This document shows positions 9,516-15,703 of a stretch of 20,201 bases of DNA, piece after piece. Source of the stretch: a virus; the IMG/VR virus record IMGVR_UViG_3300049057_000126, positions 1 through 20,201 of that record; one strand, given 5' to 3'. Each line of letters starts with the position of its first letter. Position 1 is the first letter of the stretch. The notes beneath the pieces were generated by a model. It did no database searches. It was not told where the DNA came from and saw only the letters and a list, made by a program, of their open reading frames with translations. Made by a program: the position numbers and the translations under genes.

Positions 9516-10046
9516 TTATGAATTCCATTTCTTATTAAAAAACCAACTAATACCTTCCTGCGGTTCCCTGGTCACCTGAAGGGTAAGAGAGTGTTCCTTT
9601 ATGTATCCGTCTACTGCCGTTATAACGGCAACATTACGATTCACATAATCATGGCCCGCCACAATACCGCCCTTTCTTACTTTCCTAGTCCAGAATATTA
9701 TGTCTAGCATAGCATCATCAAAGTCATGCCCAGCATCTATATAAACAAAATCCAATGAATTATTTGCAAATCCCTTAACGGCGTCCATACTATAATTCTT
9801 TATAATCTGCGTGTTATAACCGGAAAGCCTGTCTTTAGCTTTCTCCATCCACTCTATTTTCATGTTTCTACTCTCGCCAGCCCCCAAATCCCAAATATCT
9901 ATACAGTAAAGCTTTAAATCTTTTATCTGTTCGCACAGGACTACAGAGTAATTTCCGTAAGCTACGCCTATTTCAGCGCCTACTTTATAGCCTCGGTCAT
10001 TAAATGACCTCGCTAATTCTGTTCTATCATATATTTTAATATTCAT
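9516..10046 (-). CDS. Class I SAM methyltransferase, Methyltransf_24-like (copy B)
   Basis: The 176-aa protein carries GAEIGVAYGNYS (23-34) as motif I, LYCIDIWD (46-53) as the acidic strand-2 end, SLDFVYIDAGHDFDDAM (97-113) and GGIVAGHDY (126-134). This arrangement is seen in sugar O-methyltransferases of the Methyltransf_24/macrocin type, where the D-x-G-H and G-H-D-Y histidines and acids bind metal; this supports a metal-dependent O-methyltransferase acting on a sugar hydroxyl, although the substrate is inferred. ATG 10046 lies 11 bp inside the upstream gene and is preceded by AAGGA. It is a paralogue of the gene directly upstream (shared GAEIGV, SLDFVYID, GGIV.GHDY, AVDGY), so the pair probably arose by tandem duplication and divergence. 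Confidence 0.85.
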   Translation of the reverse strand: MNIKIYDRTELARSFNDRGYKVGAEIGVAYGNYSVVLCEQIKDLKLYCIDIWDLGAGESRNMKIEWMEKAKDRLSGYNTQIIKNYSMDAVKGFANNSLDFVYIDAGHDFDDAMLDIIFWTRKVRKGGIVAGHDYVNRNVAVITAVDGYIKEHSLTLQVTREPQEGISWFFNKKWNS

Positions 10047-10653
10047 TATCTTCCTTTATATAAAACCAACTAGACCCCCCATTACCGTTTGCCAAGAATA
10101 AGTTCTTTATGCCATTATCTTTGCAATACCCATCTACAGCGTTACTAACGTCTGCTCTTCGTTTCCCGTGTGATTTCCAGTTATAATCGTGTCCACTTAC
10201 TATTCCCCCAGTCCTAACTTTCCGGGACCATTCCCTGATGTCCTCTAACACATAATCGTGTTCGTGGTTACCATCTATGTACACAAAATCCAAGCTATTA
10301 TCCTCGAAATCTTTAACAACACCCATACTAGACCTTTTTATTATTTGACAATTATAAGGCGCTAGTCGTCTGGTAGTAATCTTATAATTCACGTCCAAAT
10401 AATGCTGCTCTTTCATATCAGGATATGCGGAATACACCTTCCATGGATCTATACAGTATAACTTAACTCCGGGATTGGCCATACACATATCCAGGGAAAA
10501 ATAGCCTTTATCTACCCCAATTTCTGCCCCGGTTTTAAATCCCAACTCTTTAAACAAATTAGCTAATTCTTTTCTGTTTATCCCGAGTCTTATTGGGTAT
10601 TTATCCCCGTCAAACGTGTATTTCTGTGATATGTATTTATGTGTATCAATCAT
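10036..10653 (-). CDS. Class I SAM methyltransferase, Methyltransf_24-like (copy A)
   Basis: The 205-aa protein has GAEIGVDKGYFS (42-53), LYCIDPWKVY (65-74), SLDFVYIDGNHEHDYV (120-135) and GGIVSGHDY (149-157): the same fold and probable metal-dependent O-methyltransferase activity as its downstream paralogue, with an N-terminal extension of about 20 residues and a longer middle segment. I chose ATG 10653 because it overlaps the upstream stop as ATGA and has a strong Shine-Dalgarno sequence (GGAGG, embedded in the last codons of the upstream gene). The in-frame ATG at 10680 would add nine residues fully inside the upstream gene. The second copy with altered substrate region suggests methylation of two positions or two sugars. 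Confidence 0.85.
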   Translation of the reverse strand: MIDTHKYISQKYTFDGDKYPIRLGINRKELANLFKELGFKTGAEIGVDKGYFSLDMCMANPGVKLYCIDPWKVYSAYPDMKEQHYLDVNYKITTRRLAPYNCQIIKRSSMGVVKDFEDNSLDFVYIDGNHEHDYVLEDIREWSRKVRTGGIVSGHDYNWKSHGKRRADVSNAVDGYCKDNGIKNLFLANGNGGSSWFYIKEDNEY

Positions 10654-11531
10654 AGATATTTCCTCCAGTCTTCCGGCCAAGTTGGCATAGGCATGAATTT
10701 ATCAATGAACCACTCAAAATCATGTTTTCTTTGTTCCCATTTATTATTTACCCAGTAATCAGCTGCTATGTGGTAGGAATACTCGTTTTGATCATTAGTA
10801 AATCTATACCCCCTGTCGTGTTGTTTACCTTTATGCATGTGGGCGTAGTTACAATCTTTATTAACCATGACCTTACCTCCCCCAAGCCACGCCTTAAGGC
10901 CAATATTTGCTGGCTCTTGGGCGTGTCCCAACGGGTCTACCTCAGGAAATCCGCCTATATCATTTAGGAAATACTCTTTACTTACAAACCAACCAGAACC
11001 ATGAAACTGAGGTGTTTCGTCAACATGGGGATGACTTTCTAGTCGTTCTTTAGTCAATTCCGGCCAGTGACCACCAGCTTTAAATCTAAACCCCCTAGGG
11101 TCGGTGAAGGGGCAAGACAAATAGAAATAATCATAGAATCTGTCGTCCTGCCATTTCCACGTCTTCTCGTTTAAAACGTAGAATCTAGGCATAACTACCC
11201 AATTATCCTCCATGTTCATCTGTAACACTTCGTCTATTCCTTGACTAAACATACAATGTCCGTCAGATTTGAATATGTACTTACCCGAGGCTTTAGTGGC
11301 TAACTCGTTTATCATAGACTTTATGCCACCGGGTGTGTCTCTTTTTATTGTACTTACTCTACTGTCATTTGGAAGTTCCTGAAAAGGCTGGCCGTCGAAA
11401 CCCACAATTACCTCGATGTCTCCGGTGCATTTTTCTAGAATATCCTGTACAGTTCTCTGCAACACCGTGACGCCCGGAGATACCTCAGATTGTTCAAATC
11501 TACTTGGAATAATAAAAGATACTTTACTCAT
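10650..11531 (-). CDS. GT2 family glycosyltransferase
   Basis: A 293-aa single-domain GT-A enzyme. It begins VSFIIPSRFE, continues through ILEKCTGDIEVIVGFDG (31-47), and has the DxD-equivalent SDGHCMFSQGID at 89-100. The acceptor-side region contains the GSGWFVSKEYF strand, the AQEPANIGLKAWLGGGKV segment and NYAHMHKGK, matching motifs of the other two GT2 genes. No membrane segment is present, so it is cytoplasmic or peripheral. The start ATG overlaps the stop of the SIS gene as ATGA, and the end overlaps the methyltransferase start, implying translational coupling. Its sugar donor and acceptor are not known. The A-Q-E-P-x-x-I-G-x-K-x-W segment is the equivalent of the G-x-E-x-x-E acceptor loop of polypeptide GalNAc transferases. 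Confidence 0.88.
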   Translation of the reverse strand: MSKVSFIIPSRFEQSEVSPGVTVLQRTVQDILEKCTGDIEVIVGFDGQPFQELPNDSRVSTIKRDTPGGIKSMINELATKASGKYIFKSDGHCMFSQGIDEVLQMNMEDNWVVMPRFYVLNEKTWKWQDDRFYDYFYLSCPFTDPRGFRFKAGGHWPELTKERLESHPHVDETPQFHGSGWFVSKEYFLNDIGGFPEVDPLGHAQEPANIGLKAWLGGGKVMVNKDCNYAHMHKGKQHDRGYRFTNDQNEYSYHIAADYWVNNKWEQRKHDFEWFIDKFMPMPTWPEDWRKYL

Positions 11532-11941
11532 AAGCTTTTAGGTCCTAGTAATTTTACAGTTTCATGTAATACGTCCAAATGCTGGGTTTCCATATCCTCA
11601 TAAGTTCCTTTTCCACCAAACAAAGAAAATATATTAATGTGATGTTTCATTACTTCTAAAATGTTAGGGGACGTTCCACTACAGGAGATGAGTACAACCA
11701 AATCATAGGGAGAACAAAGCACGTCTAATTGCTTACTAAAAATGTATCTGTATCCATAATCGTTGGCGATCATAGTAATTACAGATACATTGCTATTAAG
11801 GCAAATTGCTTTAATTCTTCTGGATAAGAGATCGTTAGTGAAGTGCTCAGCTGTTGCTGCACTACCACCGTTACCACCAACAAACACAGTCCCGCCAATA
11901 GCGTGTGTCTTTCTTATTGCTTTAGCTAATTCTTTATCCAT
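11528..11941 (-). CDS. Short SIS-domain sugar isomerase, GmhA-like
   Basis: Resembles sedoheptulose 7-phosphate isomerase (first step of heptose synthesis). Visible family motifs are GGNGGSAATAEHF (22-34), TMIANDYGYRYIFSKQL (56-72), ISCSGTSPNI (85-94) and a C-terminal H-x-x-x-L-H helix (121-125), matching the GmhA active-site helix. The protein is 137 aa, against about 190 for Escherichia coli GmhA: the N-terminal helical region is absent and the loop before the last helix is shortened. The E-E-L of GmhA appears as N-D-L (36-38), so a catalytic Glu may be replaced. It may still be active as an oligomer or may have a changed role. It lies between two GT2 genes with 8-bp and 4-bp overlaps. Together with the HddA-like kinase it points to a heptose pathway. 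Confidence 0.8.
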   Translation of the reverse strand: MDKELAKAIRKTHAIGGTVFVGGNGGSAATAEHFTNDLLSRRIKAICLNSNVSVITMIANDYGYRYIFSKQLDVLCSPYDLVVLISCSGTSPNILEVMKHHINIFSLFGGKGTYEDMETQHLDVLHETVKLLGPKSL

Positions 11942-12824
11942 GTATTACCCCCATACTAACTAGTTTCTCCTTCCAATCCGGTGTCCATGTAGGCATACCG
12001 GGGAATTTATCTTCAACAAACCACTGTATACCGTGAATGATTCCGGGTTCTTCGTCACTCATCCAGTGTTTAGCAGACCAGTTATGACTAGATACTGTAT
12101 TAACATCCTGTTTGTACATACGACCATATCTTTTACCCTTGTGTAAATGAGCGTAGTAAGTCTTCTTGTTTACTTTAACTGCTCCGCCCTTTAGCCAGTA
12201 CTTCATACCTATCTCCTGGGGTTCCTGGGCGAACGTAGAGTAGGTTTCTACTCGGTCGTCCATATATCCTACCTTTTCCATGAAATAATCTTTATTTGCA
12301 AACCAGCAAGACCCTTGGAAACTGGGAGTATCGTCAATATCAAATTCGGGTTTTCCCATACGTTCTCGAGTTCTTTGAGGCCACTCAACCCCGTGCATCC
12401 CCCCATCGTGGTCTTTATCGGGATAGGGACAGCATAGATAATGATAATCTCTTGGACCTTTGGGATTATTCTCAACGGACCAATTCTCAGCGTCCAATGA
12501 ATATCTTCTTGGTATAACAAGCCAATCTCTTTGGGTGTTTTCCTTTAGTATCCTATCAAATCCCTGAGCAAATAAACAATGATCATCAGTCTTCATTATG
12601 TATTCACCCTTAGCAATAGATAAACACGCATTAATACCCGCTCGCATACCGACTGGTTTTTCTGGGAATAAATAAGTTACTCTTTTATCTTCTAATATTT
12701 CGTTGGGTTTATTTTCGTCTACGTTTACTAAAACCTCTATATCTTCTACTGAGTTATTTAGTAGATCTTGAATAGTTTTGGTTAAAAAAGGCGAATTCCT
12801 ATTTGGGATGATTACACTAAGCAT
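11934..12824 (-). CDS. GT2 family glycosyltransferase
   Basis: A 296-aa GT-A enzyme starting LSVIIPNRNSPFL, with the DxD-equivalent YIMKTDDHCLFAQGFD (75-90; Asp80, Asp81), a GSCWFANKDYF strand (171-181), AQEPQEIGMKYWLKGGAV (199-216) and YYAHLHKGKRYGR (223-235). These blocks align with the GT2 gene at 11531 and with the first half of the gene at 7926, so the three are paralogues. The start is supported by a strong Shine-Dalgarno sequence (GGAGG, 6 nt before ATG) lying inside the end of the HNH gene, with which it overlaps by 8 bp. Donor and acceptor are unknown. The resemblance of the E-P-Q-E-I region to polypeptide GalNAc transferases is suggestive only. Confidence 0.88.
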   Translation of the reverse strand: MLSVIIPNRNSPFLTKTIQDLLNNSVEDIEVLVNVDENKPNEILEDKRVTYLFPEKPVGMRAGINACLSIAKGEYIMKTDDHCLFAQGFDRILKENTQRDWLVIPRRYSLDAENWSVENNPKGPRDYHYLCCPYPDKDHDGGMHGVEWPQRTRERMGKPEFDIDDTPSFQGSCWFANKDYFMEKVGYMDDRVETYSTFAQEPQEIGMKYWLKGGAVKVNKKTYYAHLHKGKRYGRMYKQDVNTVSSHNWSAKHWMSDEEPGIIHGIQWFVEDKFPGMPTWTPDWKEKLVSMGVIHG

Positions 12825-13305
12825 CTTTTTCCTCCAAATAGTCGGCCATACGCCTCAATAGTTCTGGAGAATCGAAAGCAAAACCTAGGGCGCAATTGCA
12901 GTCGCTACATAGCAGGCCTCTTATCTTCCCCGTCCTGTGGCTATGATCCACATTAGGATTGTTATTAAAGGCCTTATTACACACTAAACACTTGTTGCCC
13001 TGTTTTTTACTAATAGTGCGAAAAGTCTCACCATCTATACCGTATTTCCTAAGTCTTATCCTGTCTAATATAGACTCACGATTCTTGTGATAACTTCTTC
13101 TGGCTCTTTTTCTCTTTACTTCAGGGTTTATTTGTTGTTCTTTTTCGTAATACCCCTTGACCTTATCTTTATTCTTGGCAACCCACGCCTTTTTATACAG
13201 GTACAACCTTTCTCTGTTCTTTTCTCTATATTTCTTTGAATATTCCTTACTATTTCTGGATTTTAGTGGGACTTGGTTGGGAATTATGACAGTAAGTAAC
13301 GACAT
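12817..13305 (-). CDS. HNH endonuclease, endonuclease VII-like
   Basis: The 162-aa protein has a C-terminal recombination-endonuclease-VII type HNH fold: zinc ligands Cys106 and Cys109 (CLVC), then VDHSHRTGKIRGLLC (119-133) with the Asp-His catalytic pair, and CSDCNCALG (133-141) giving the second Cys pair and the conserved Asn137. The preceding region (about 18-90) is very basic and helical, as usual in this family. The first 12 residues (MSLLTVIIPNQV) do not fit an HNH protein and instead match the start of the GT2 gene that follows (MLSVIIPNRN). Small HNH genes of this type are common free-standing mobile genes in phages. A role in Holliday-junction processing at packaging is possible, but the position inside a sugar cassette favours a homing-type element. 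Confidence 0.88.
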   Translation of the reverse strand: MSLLTVIIPNQVPLKSRNSKEYSKKYREKNRERLYLYKKAWVAKNKDKVKGYYEKEQQINPEVKRKRARRSYHKNRESILDRIRLRKYGIDGETFRTISKKQGNKCLVCNKAFNNNPNVDHSHRTGKIRGLLCSDCNCALGFAFDSPELLRRMADYLEEKDA

Positions 13306-13313
13306 ATTTCATG

Positions 13314-13341
13314 ATTATACGTCTATTTGGTCGTTTTTCAA
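13314..13341 (-). promoter_or_regulatory. Sigma70-like promoter for the sugar cassette
   Basis: On the minus strand a -35 box TTGAAA (13336-13341) and a perfect -10 box TATAAT (13314-13319) are separated by 16 bp. The ATG at 13305 is only 8 nt after the -10 box, so the predicted transcript would start at or within a few bases of the start codon. It lies in the only larger gap (93 bp) between the virion genes and the cassette. Confidence 0.6.
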
Positions 13342-13398
13342 TGCTTTGAGGGATTACGCTGTTATTATATCCAGATACGTGTCCCGGCTACCTGTCTG

Positions 13399-13653
13399 TT
13401 AGTCGCCGTATTGCGAGGTTTCATAACTGTATCTGCCTTCGGTTTTCATTACATCGTTGGTTAAATCCTCGCCCGCTATGGTTGTTGCCATTGTTACTTT
13501 TTTATTTCCGTGAATGTCTGCTTGGTCTATGGTGGGATCCCCATCCGCATAGGTTAAAGGGGTCGCTCTATACTCGCTTGCTGTTGGAACTGCCTCATCA
13601 TCTTGATCTCTATTAACTATTGGGATGCTATTAACTGCTCGTTCTCTAGCCAT
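13399..13653 (-). CDS. Small phage structural-region protein, function unknown
   Basis: An 84-aa acidic protein. Its core ATPLTYADGD (30-39), DIHGNKKVTM and AGEDLTNDVMKTEGRYSY near the C-terminus follow a pattern that I recognise from many small proteins coded near capsid or tail genes in phages, where a D-G-x-x-x-L-K-V strand is followed by I-A-G-E-D-x-x-N-D-V. No enzyme motif, signal peptide or membrane segment is visible. It starts 6 bp after the Ser-rich protein and has no clear Shine-Dalgarno sequence. It is the last gene before the sugar cassette. A minor virion or baseplate-associated role is an inference from context only. Confidence 0.75.
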   Translation of the reverse strand: MARERAVNSIPIVNRDQDDEAVPTASEYRATPLTYADGDPTIDQADIHGNKKVTMATTIAGEDLTNDVMKTEGRYSYETSQYGD

Positions 13654-13659
13654 ATACTA

Positions 13660-14445
13660 TTAGAAACTTGGTGACGCTGAAGGCGACAATGAAGCTGAAG
13701 CTGAAGGGCTCGGTGAAGCTGATCTAGATGCTGATCCCGATGGGCTTCGTGAAGCACTACTGGAAGCCGATGCCGACGCTGAAGGCGATAGTGAGCGACT
13801 GGCTGAAGCTGAAGGCGACGCCGATCCCGAAGGTGATGCTGAAGCTGAAGGACTGATAGACGTTGATGCTGAAGGACTAATAGATGTAGAAGCCGACGGC
13901 GATGTAGACGGAGACTCCGATAGACTTCTGGATACTGATGCCGAAGGAGATGCGCTACTAGACGGTGATACCGATCTACTTGTTGATCCAGATGGTGAAC
14001 CAGAGGCCGATGGTGAAACACTGACTGAACCTGAAGCACTTGCCGATTTACTCACCGAACTCGACGGGCTGGCTGATGCAGATGGAGACACTGAAGTAGA
14101 TGGCGACTGAGATGCGGAAGGAGATTGGCTTGCTACTACAGTAGACCATGTAGCTGAATTCTCATTTCCATTATTGTAGTATCTTCCCGAATTAGTTGCA
14201 TTCTTTTTAATAAATAGAGCACCCTTTTTAAATCCAGAATCACCGTTAGGTACAGTATTTCCAGCACCTATAACAATTCTATTGTGATCATCTCTTAGAA
14301 TGACCTCGTTCCAAAGATATGGATCGAGAGCAGTCAAAAAGTCTGTCTCTGATTGTTTTCTTAGATTGGCTGGAATAGCGAGTATTCTGTCCATTTCGGC
14401 CTGTGTCTGTCCAGATAGTTGTGATTTTAGTTTAAATAATGCCAT
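13660..14445 (-). CDS. Small virion-like protein with long C-terminal SPSAS tail
   Basis: A 261-aa protein in two parts. Residues 1-105 form a compact domain: a helical segment (about 10-40), then a beta-rich part with [22 protein letters not shown] and [17 protein letters not shown], a pattern like the short glycine- and aromatic-rich beta modules of phage head-decoration and tail-associated proteins. Residues 106-261 are a Ser-Pro-Ala repeat of the same style as the linkers of the giant protein, ending at a plain Phe stop with no domain after it. The ATG follows the capsid gene by 54 bp containing a strong hairpin. Position next to the capsid gene suggests a capsid-associated protein with a disordered, possibly glycosylated surface tail. 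No close function can be named. Confidence 0.8.
   Translation of the reverse strand: MALFKLKSQLSGQTQAEMDRILAIPANLRKQSETDFLTALDPYLWNEVILRDDHNRIVIGAGNTVPNGDSGFKKGALFIKKNATNSGRYYNNGNENSATWSTVVASQSPSASQSPSTSVSPSASASPSSSVSKSASASGSVSVSPSASGSPSGSTSRSVSPSSSASPSASVSRSLSESPSTSPSASTSISPSASTSISPSASASPSGSASPSASASRSLSPSASASASSSASRSPSGSASRSASPSPSASASLSPSASPSF
13663..14130 (-). repeat. C-terminal SPSAS repeat tail of the head-adjacent protein
   Basis: Residues 106-261 alternate Ser with Pro, Ala, Val, Thr, Leu or Gly ([26 protein letters not shown]). The composition and six-residue rhythm are the same as in the giant protein's linkers, but this copy ends the protein instead of joining two domains. Confidence 0.92.
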
Positions 14446-14460
14446 TTATTTCTTTTCAAC

Positions 14461-14487
14461 CCTAGCGGGGTTTGTGGCCCCGCTAGG
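14461..14487 (-). terminator. Perfect 10-bp hairpin after the capsid gene
   Basis: Bases 14461-14470 pair perfectly with 14478-14487 around a 7-base loop (stem CCTAGCGGGG). It starts 13 bp after the capsid stop codon. No U-tract follows on the minus strand, so it is either a partial terminator that tunes expression of the next genes or a structure that protects the capsid mRNA 3' end. Confidence 0.5.
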
Positions 14488-14499
14488 TATTAATCAAGC

Positions 14500-15597
14500 T
14501 TAAAGCTTTCCGTATAATTCTACGAGAGCTTTGCGTCTTTCATCAGGTACTTTAGCACCATACACGAACAAAGATTTGTATGCCTTGCCAAAGTTACCAA
14601 TTAGATCTTCTGTACCATTCTCGGTCAGACCCATTGCAAAACAAATTGCAGATTTGTGTCCACCCAAGATGTGATAACCATTAACACTGTCACCGGCAAT
14701 TCTTGCGTCCGATACTTCAAAGATATCGAAACCCACGAATTGTTTAGACAACATTCCGTTTAGTACACTATCACGTCCTGATTCAGAACCAATAGCTACG
14801 TATTCAGGGGCTTGTCTTATTAAAGCAGCAATATTGGAAGGAACAACTAACCATCGATTGTCTTCTGGGATTTCCTGATTGGTCAATTGTGCAGCCATTT
14901 GACTGACATACTGGAAGACATTGCTCTTAGTAATCTGTACTGCGGTATTTGCTTGGATAACATATGTTGCTCCAGCTCCAATAGCACCACCAGTGTATGC
15001 TGAAGTCAAATCATCACTGTCATCTTCAATTACGATAGATGTAGTTGAGTTGAAGGTCTTAATTCTGTACCAGGTAGTATGACCGGAAGCCTTAAAAGAC
15101 TTACCAACCATTCCTGAAGTGAATGTAGTACCTGAACCAGTTACAACACCTGTGGTTACATCAACTGTAACTGTACCTGTGGTGTAGTCAGTACCGATAT
15201 GATTTCCTGCGCCAACTTCAGTCCAGAAACCCAAGACATACTGATCAACGACTTTTTTAAGTTCGTTGGCCACTTGGTCTAAAATGGTTCCTTCTGGGGA
15301 CTTAATGTAAGAGCGGAATGTATCCCAAGATTTAATTCTAAAGTAGAAGTACTTGGCCTGATCAGTAACCAACTGTGCATTGCTTTCCGTCAAATCATCG
15401 ACGGTCATATTAGCACCAGTGTAGTTGTGAGATAGGATTGCTCCGAAAGTTAATACGTTTAATACAGAGGTTTTGTCTCTGATTTCGCCTTCATAATCAT
15501 TATTAGTGATCATAGGTGCGACGGCCTTTCGATAGAATATTTTTATAGTGGAAGCTGCGAAGGCTTCTGCTAACTTAGTTGGATAGGCGTTTGCCAT
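14500..15597 (-). CDS. Major capsid protein, HK97-fold type with beta-rich insertion
   Basis: The 365-aa protein forms the icosahedral shell. It sits directly after the scaffold-like gene and has its own strong promoter and a good ribosome site (AAGGA, 4 nt before ATG). The order of elements fits an HK97 fold: an N-terminal arm and strand (about 1-60), the long helix region EGTILDQVANELKKVVDQYVLGF (102-124), and late P- and A-domain segments RWLVVPSNIAALIRQ (248-262), GFDIFEVSDA (289-298) and GGHKSAICFAMGL (312-324). Residues about 138-215 (GTVTVDV, VTGSGTTFTSGMVGKSFK, WYRIK, GAGATYVI) look like an inserted beta-sandwich module of the G-x-G-T-x-F-x-x-x-x-V-G-K type seen in various phage virion proteins. 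The identification rests on context and sequence style rather than on a named family. Confidence 0.85.
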   Translation of the reverse strand: MANAYPTKLAEAFAASTIKIFYRKAVAPMITNNDYEGEIRDKTSVLNVLTFGAILSHNYTGANMTVDDLTESNAQLVTDQAKYFYFRIKSWDTFRSYIKSPEGTILDQVANELKKVVDQYVLGFWTEVGAGNHIGTDYTTGTVTVDVTTGVVTGSGTTFTSGMVGKSFKASGHTTWYRIKTFNSTTSIVIEDDSDDLTSAYTGGAIGAGATYVIQANTAVQITKSNVFQYVSQMAAQLTNQEIPEDNRWLVVPSNIAALIRQAPEYVAIGSESGRDSVLNGMLSKQFVGFDIFEVSDARIAGDSVNGYHILGGHKSAICFAMGLTENGTEDLIGNFGKAYKSLFVYGAKVPDERRKALVELYGKL

Positions 15598-15632
15598 AAA
15601 TTCCTTTATTTAATCAATTAAACTCTAAGTCG

Positions 15633-15654
15633 CAGACGGCCTTTGGCCGGTTAG
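15633..15654 (-). promoter_or_regulatory. Conserved leader hairpin before the capsid gene
   Basis: Minus-strand 22-mer CTAACC...CTG with a 5-bp stem (CGGCC with GGCCG) and an AAA loop, in the capsid leader 36 bp before the ATG and downstream of the promoter. The same 22-base motif with paired base changes occurs before the scaffold gene. Confidence 0.5.
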
Positions 15655-15666
15655 CATTATGGATGG

Positions 15667-15696
15667 AGTATATAGTCAATATTTATGTATTGTCAA
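15667..15696 (-). promoter_or_regulatory. Strong sigma70-like promoter for the capsid gene
   Basis: Perfect -35 box TTGACA (15691-15696) and -10 box TATACT (15667-15672, five of six matches) with an 18-bp spacer; an overlapping TATATA would give 16 bp. The predicted start is near 15660, giving a leader of about 60 nt that contains the conserved hairpin and the ribosome site. A dedicated promoter for the capsid gene fits its need for high copy number. Confidence 0.75.
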
Positions 15697-15703
15697 GGGA
15701 GTG

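Noticed and set aside
13157-13402. Plus-strand 81-codon frame over the start of the HNH gene and the gap before it
   Set aside because: It lies opposite to a well-supported HNH gene and promoter, has Phe/Leu/Ser-rich low-information composition, and no ribosome site.
13617-14039. Minus-strand frame of 140 codons rich in His, Arg, Leu and Gln
   Set aside because: It is an out-of-frame reading of the SPSAS tail of the gene at 13660-14445; similar out-of-frame readings at 3234-3449, 3825-4058 and 1677-1904 are explained in the same way.
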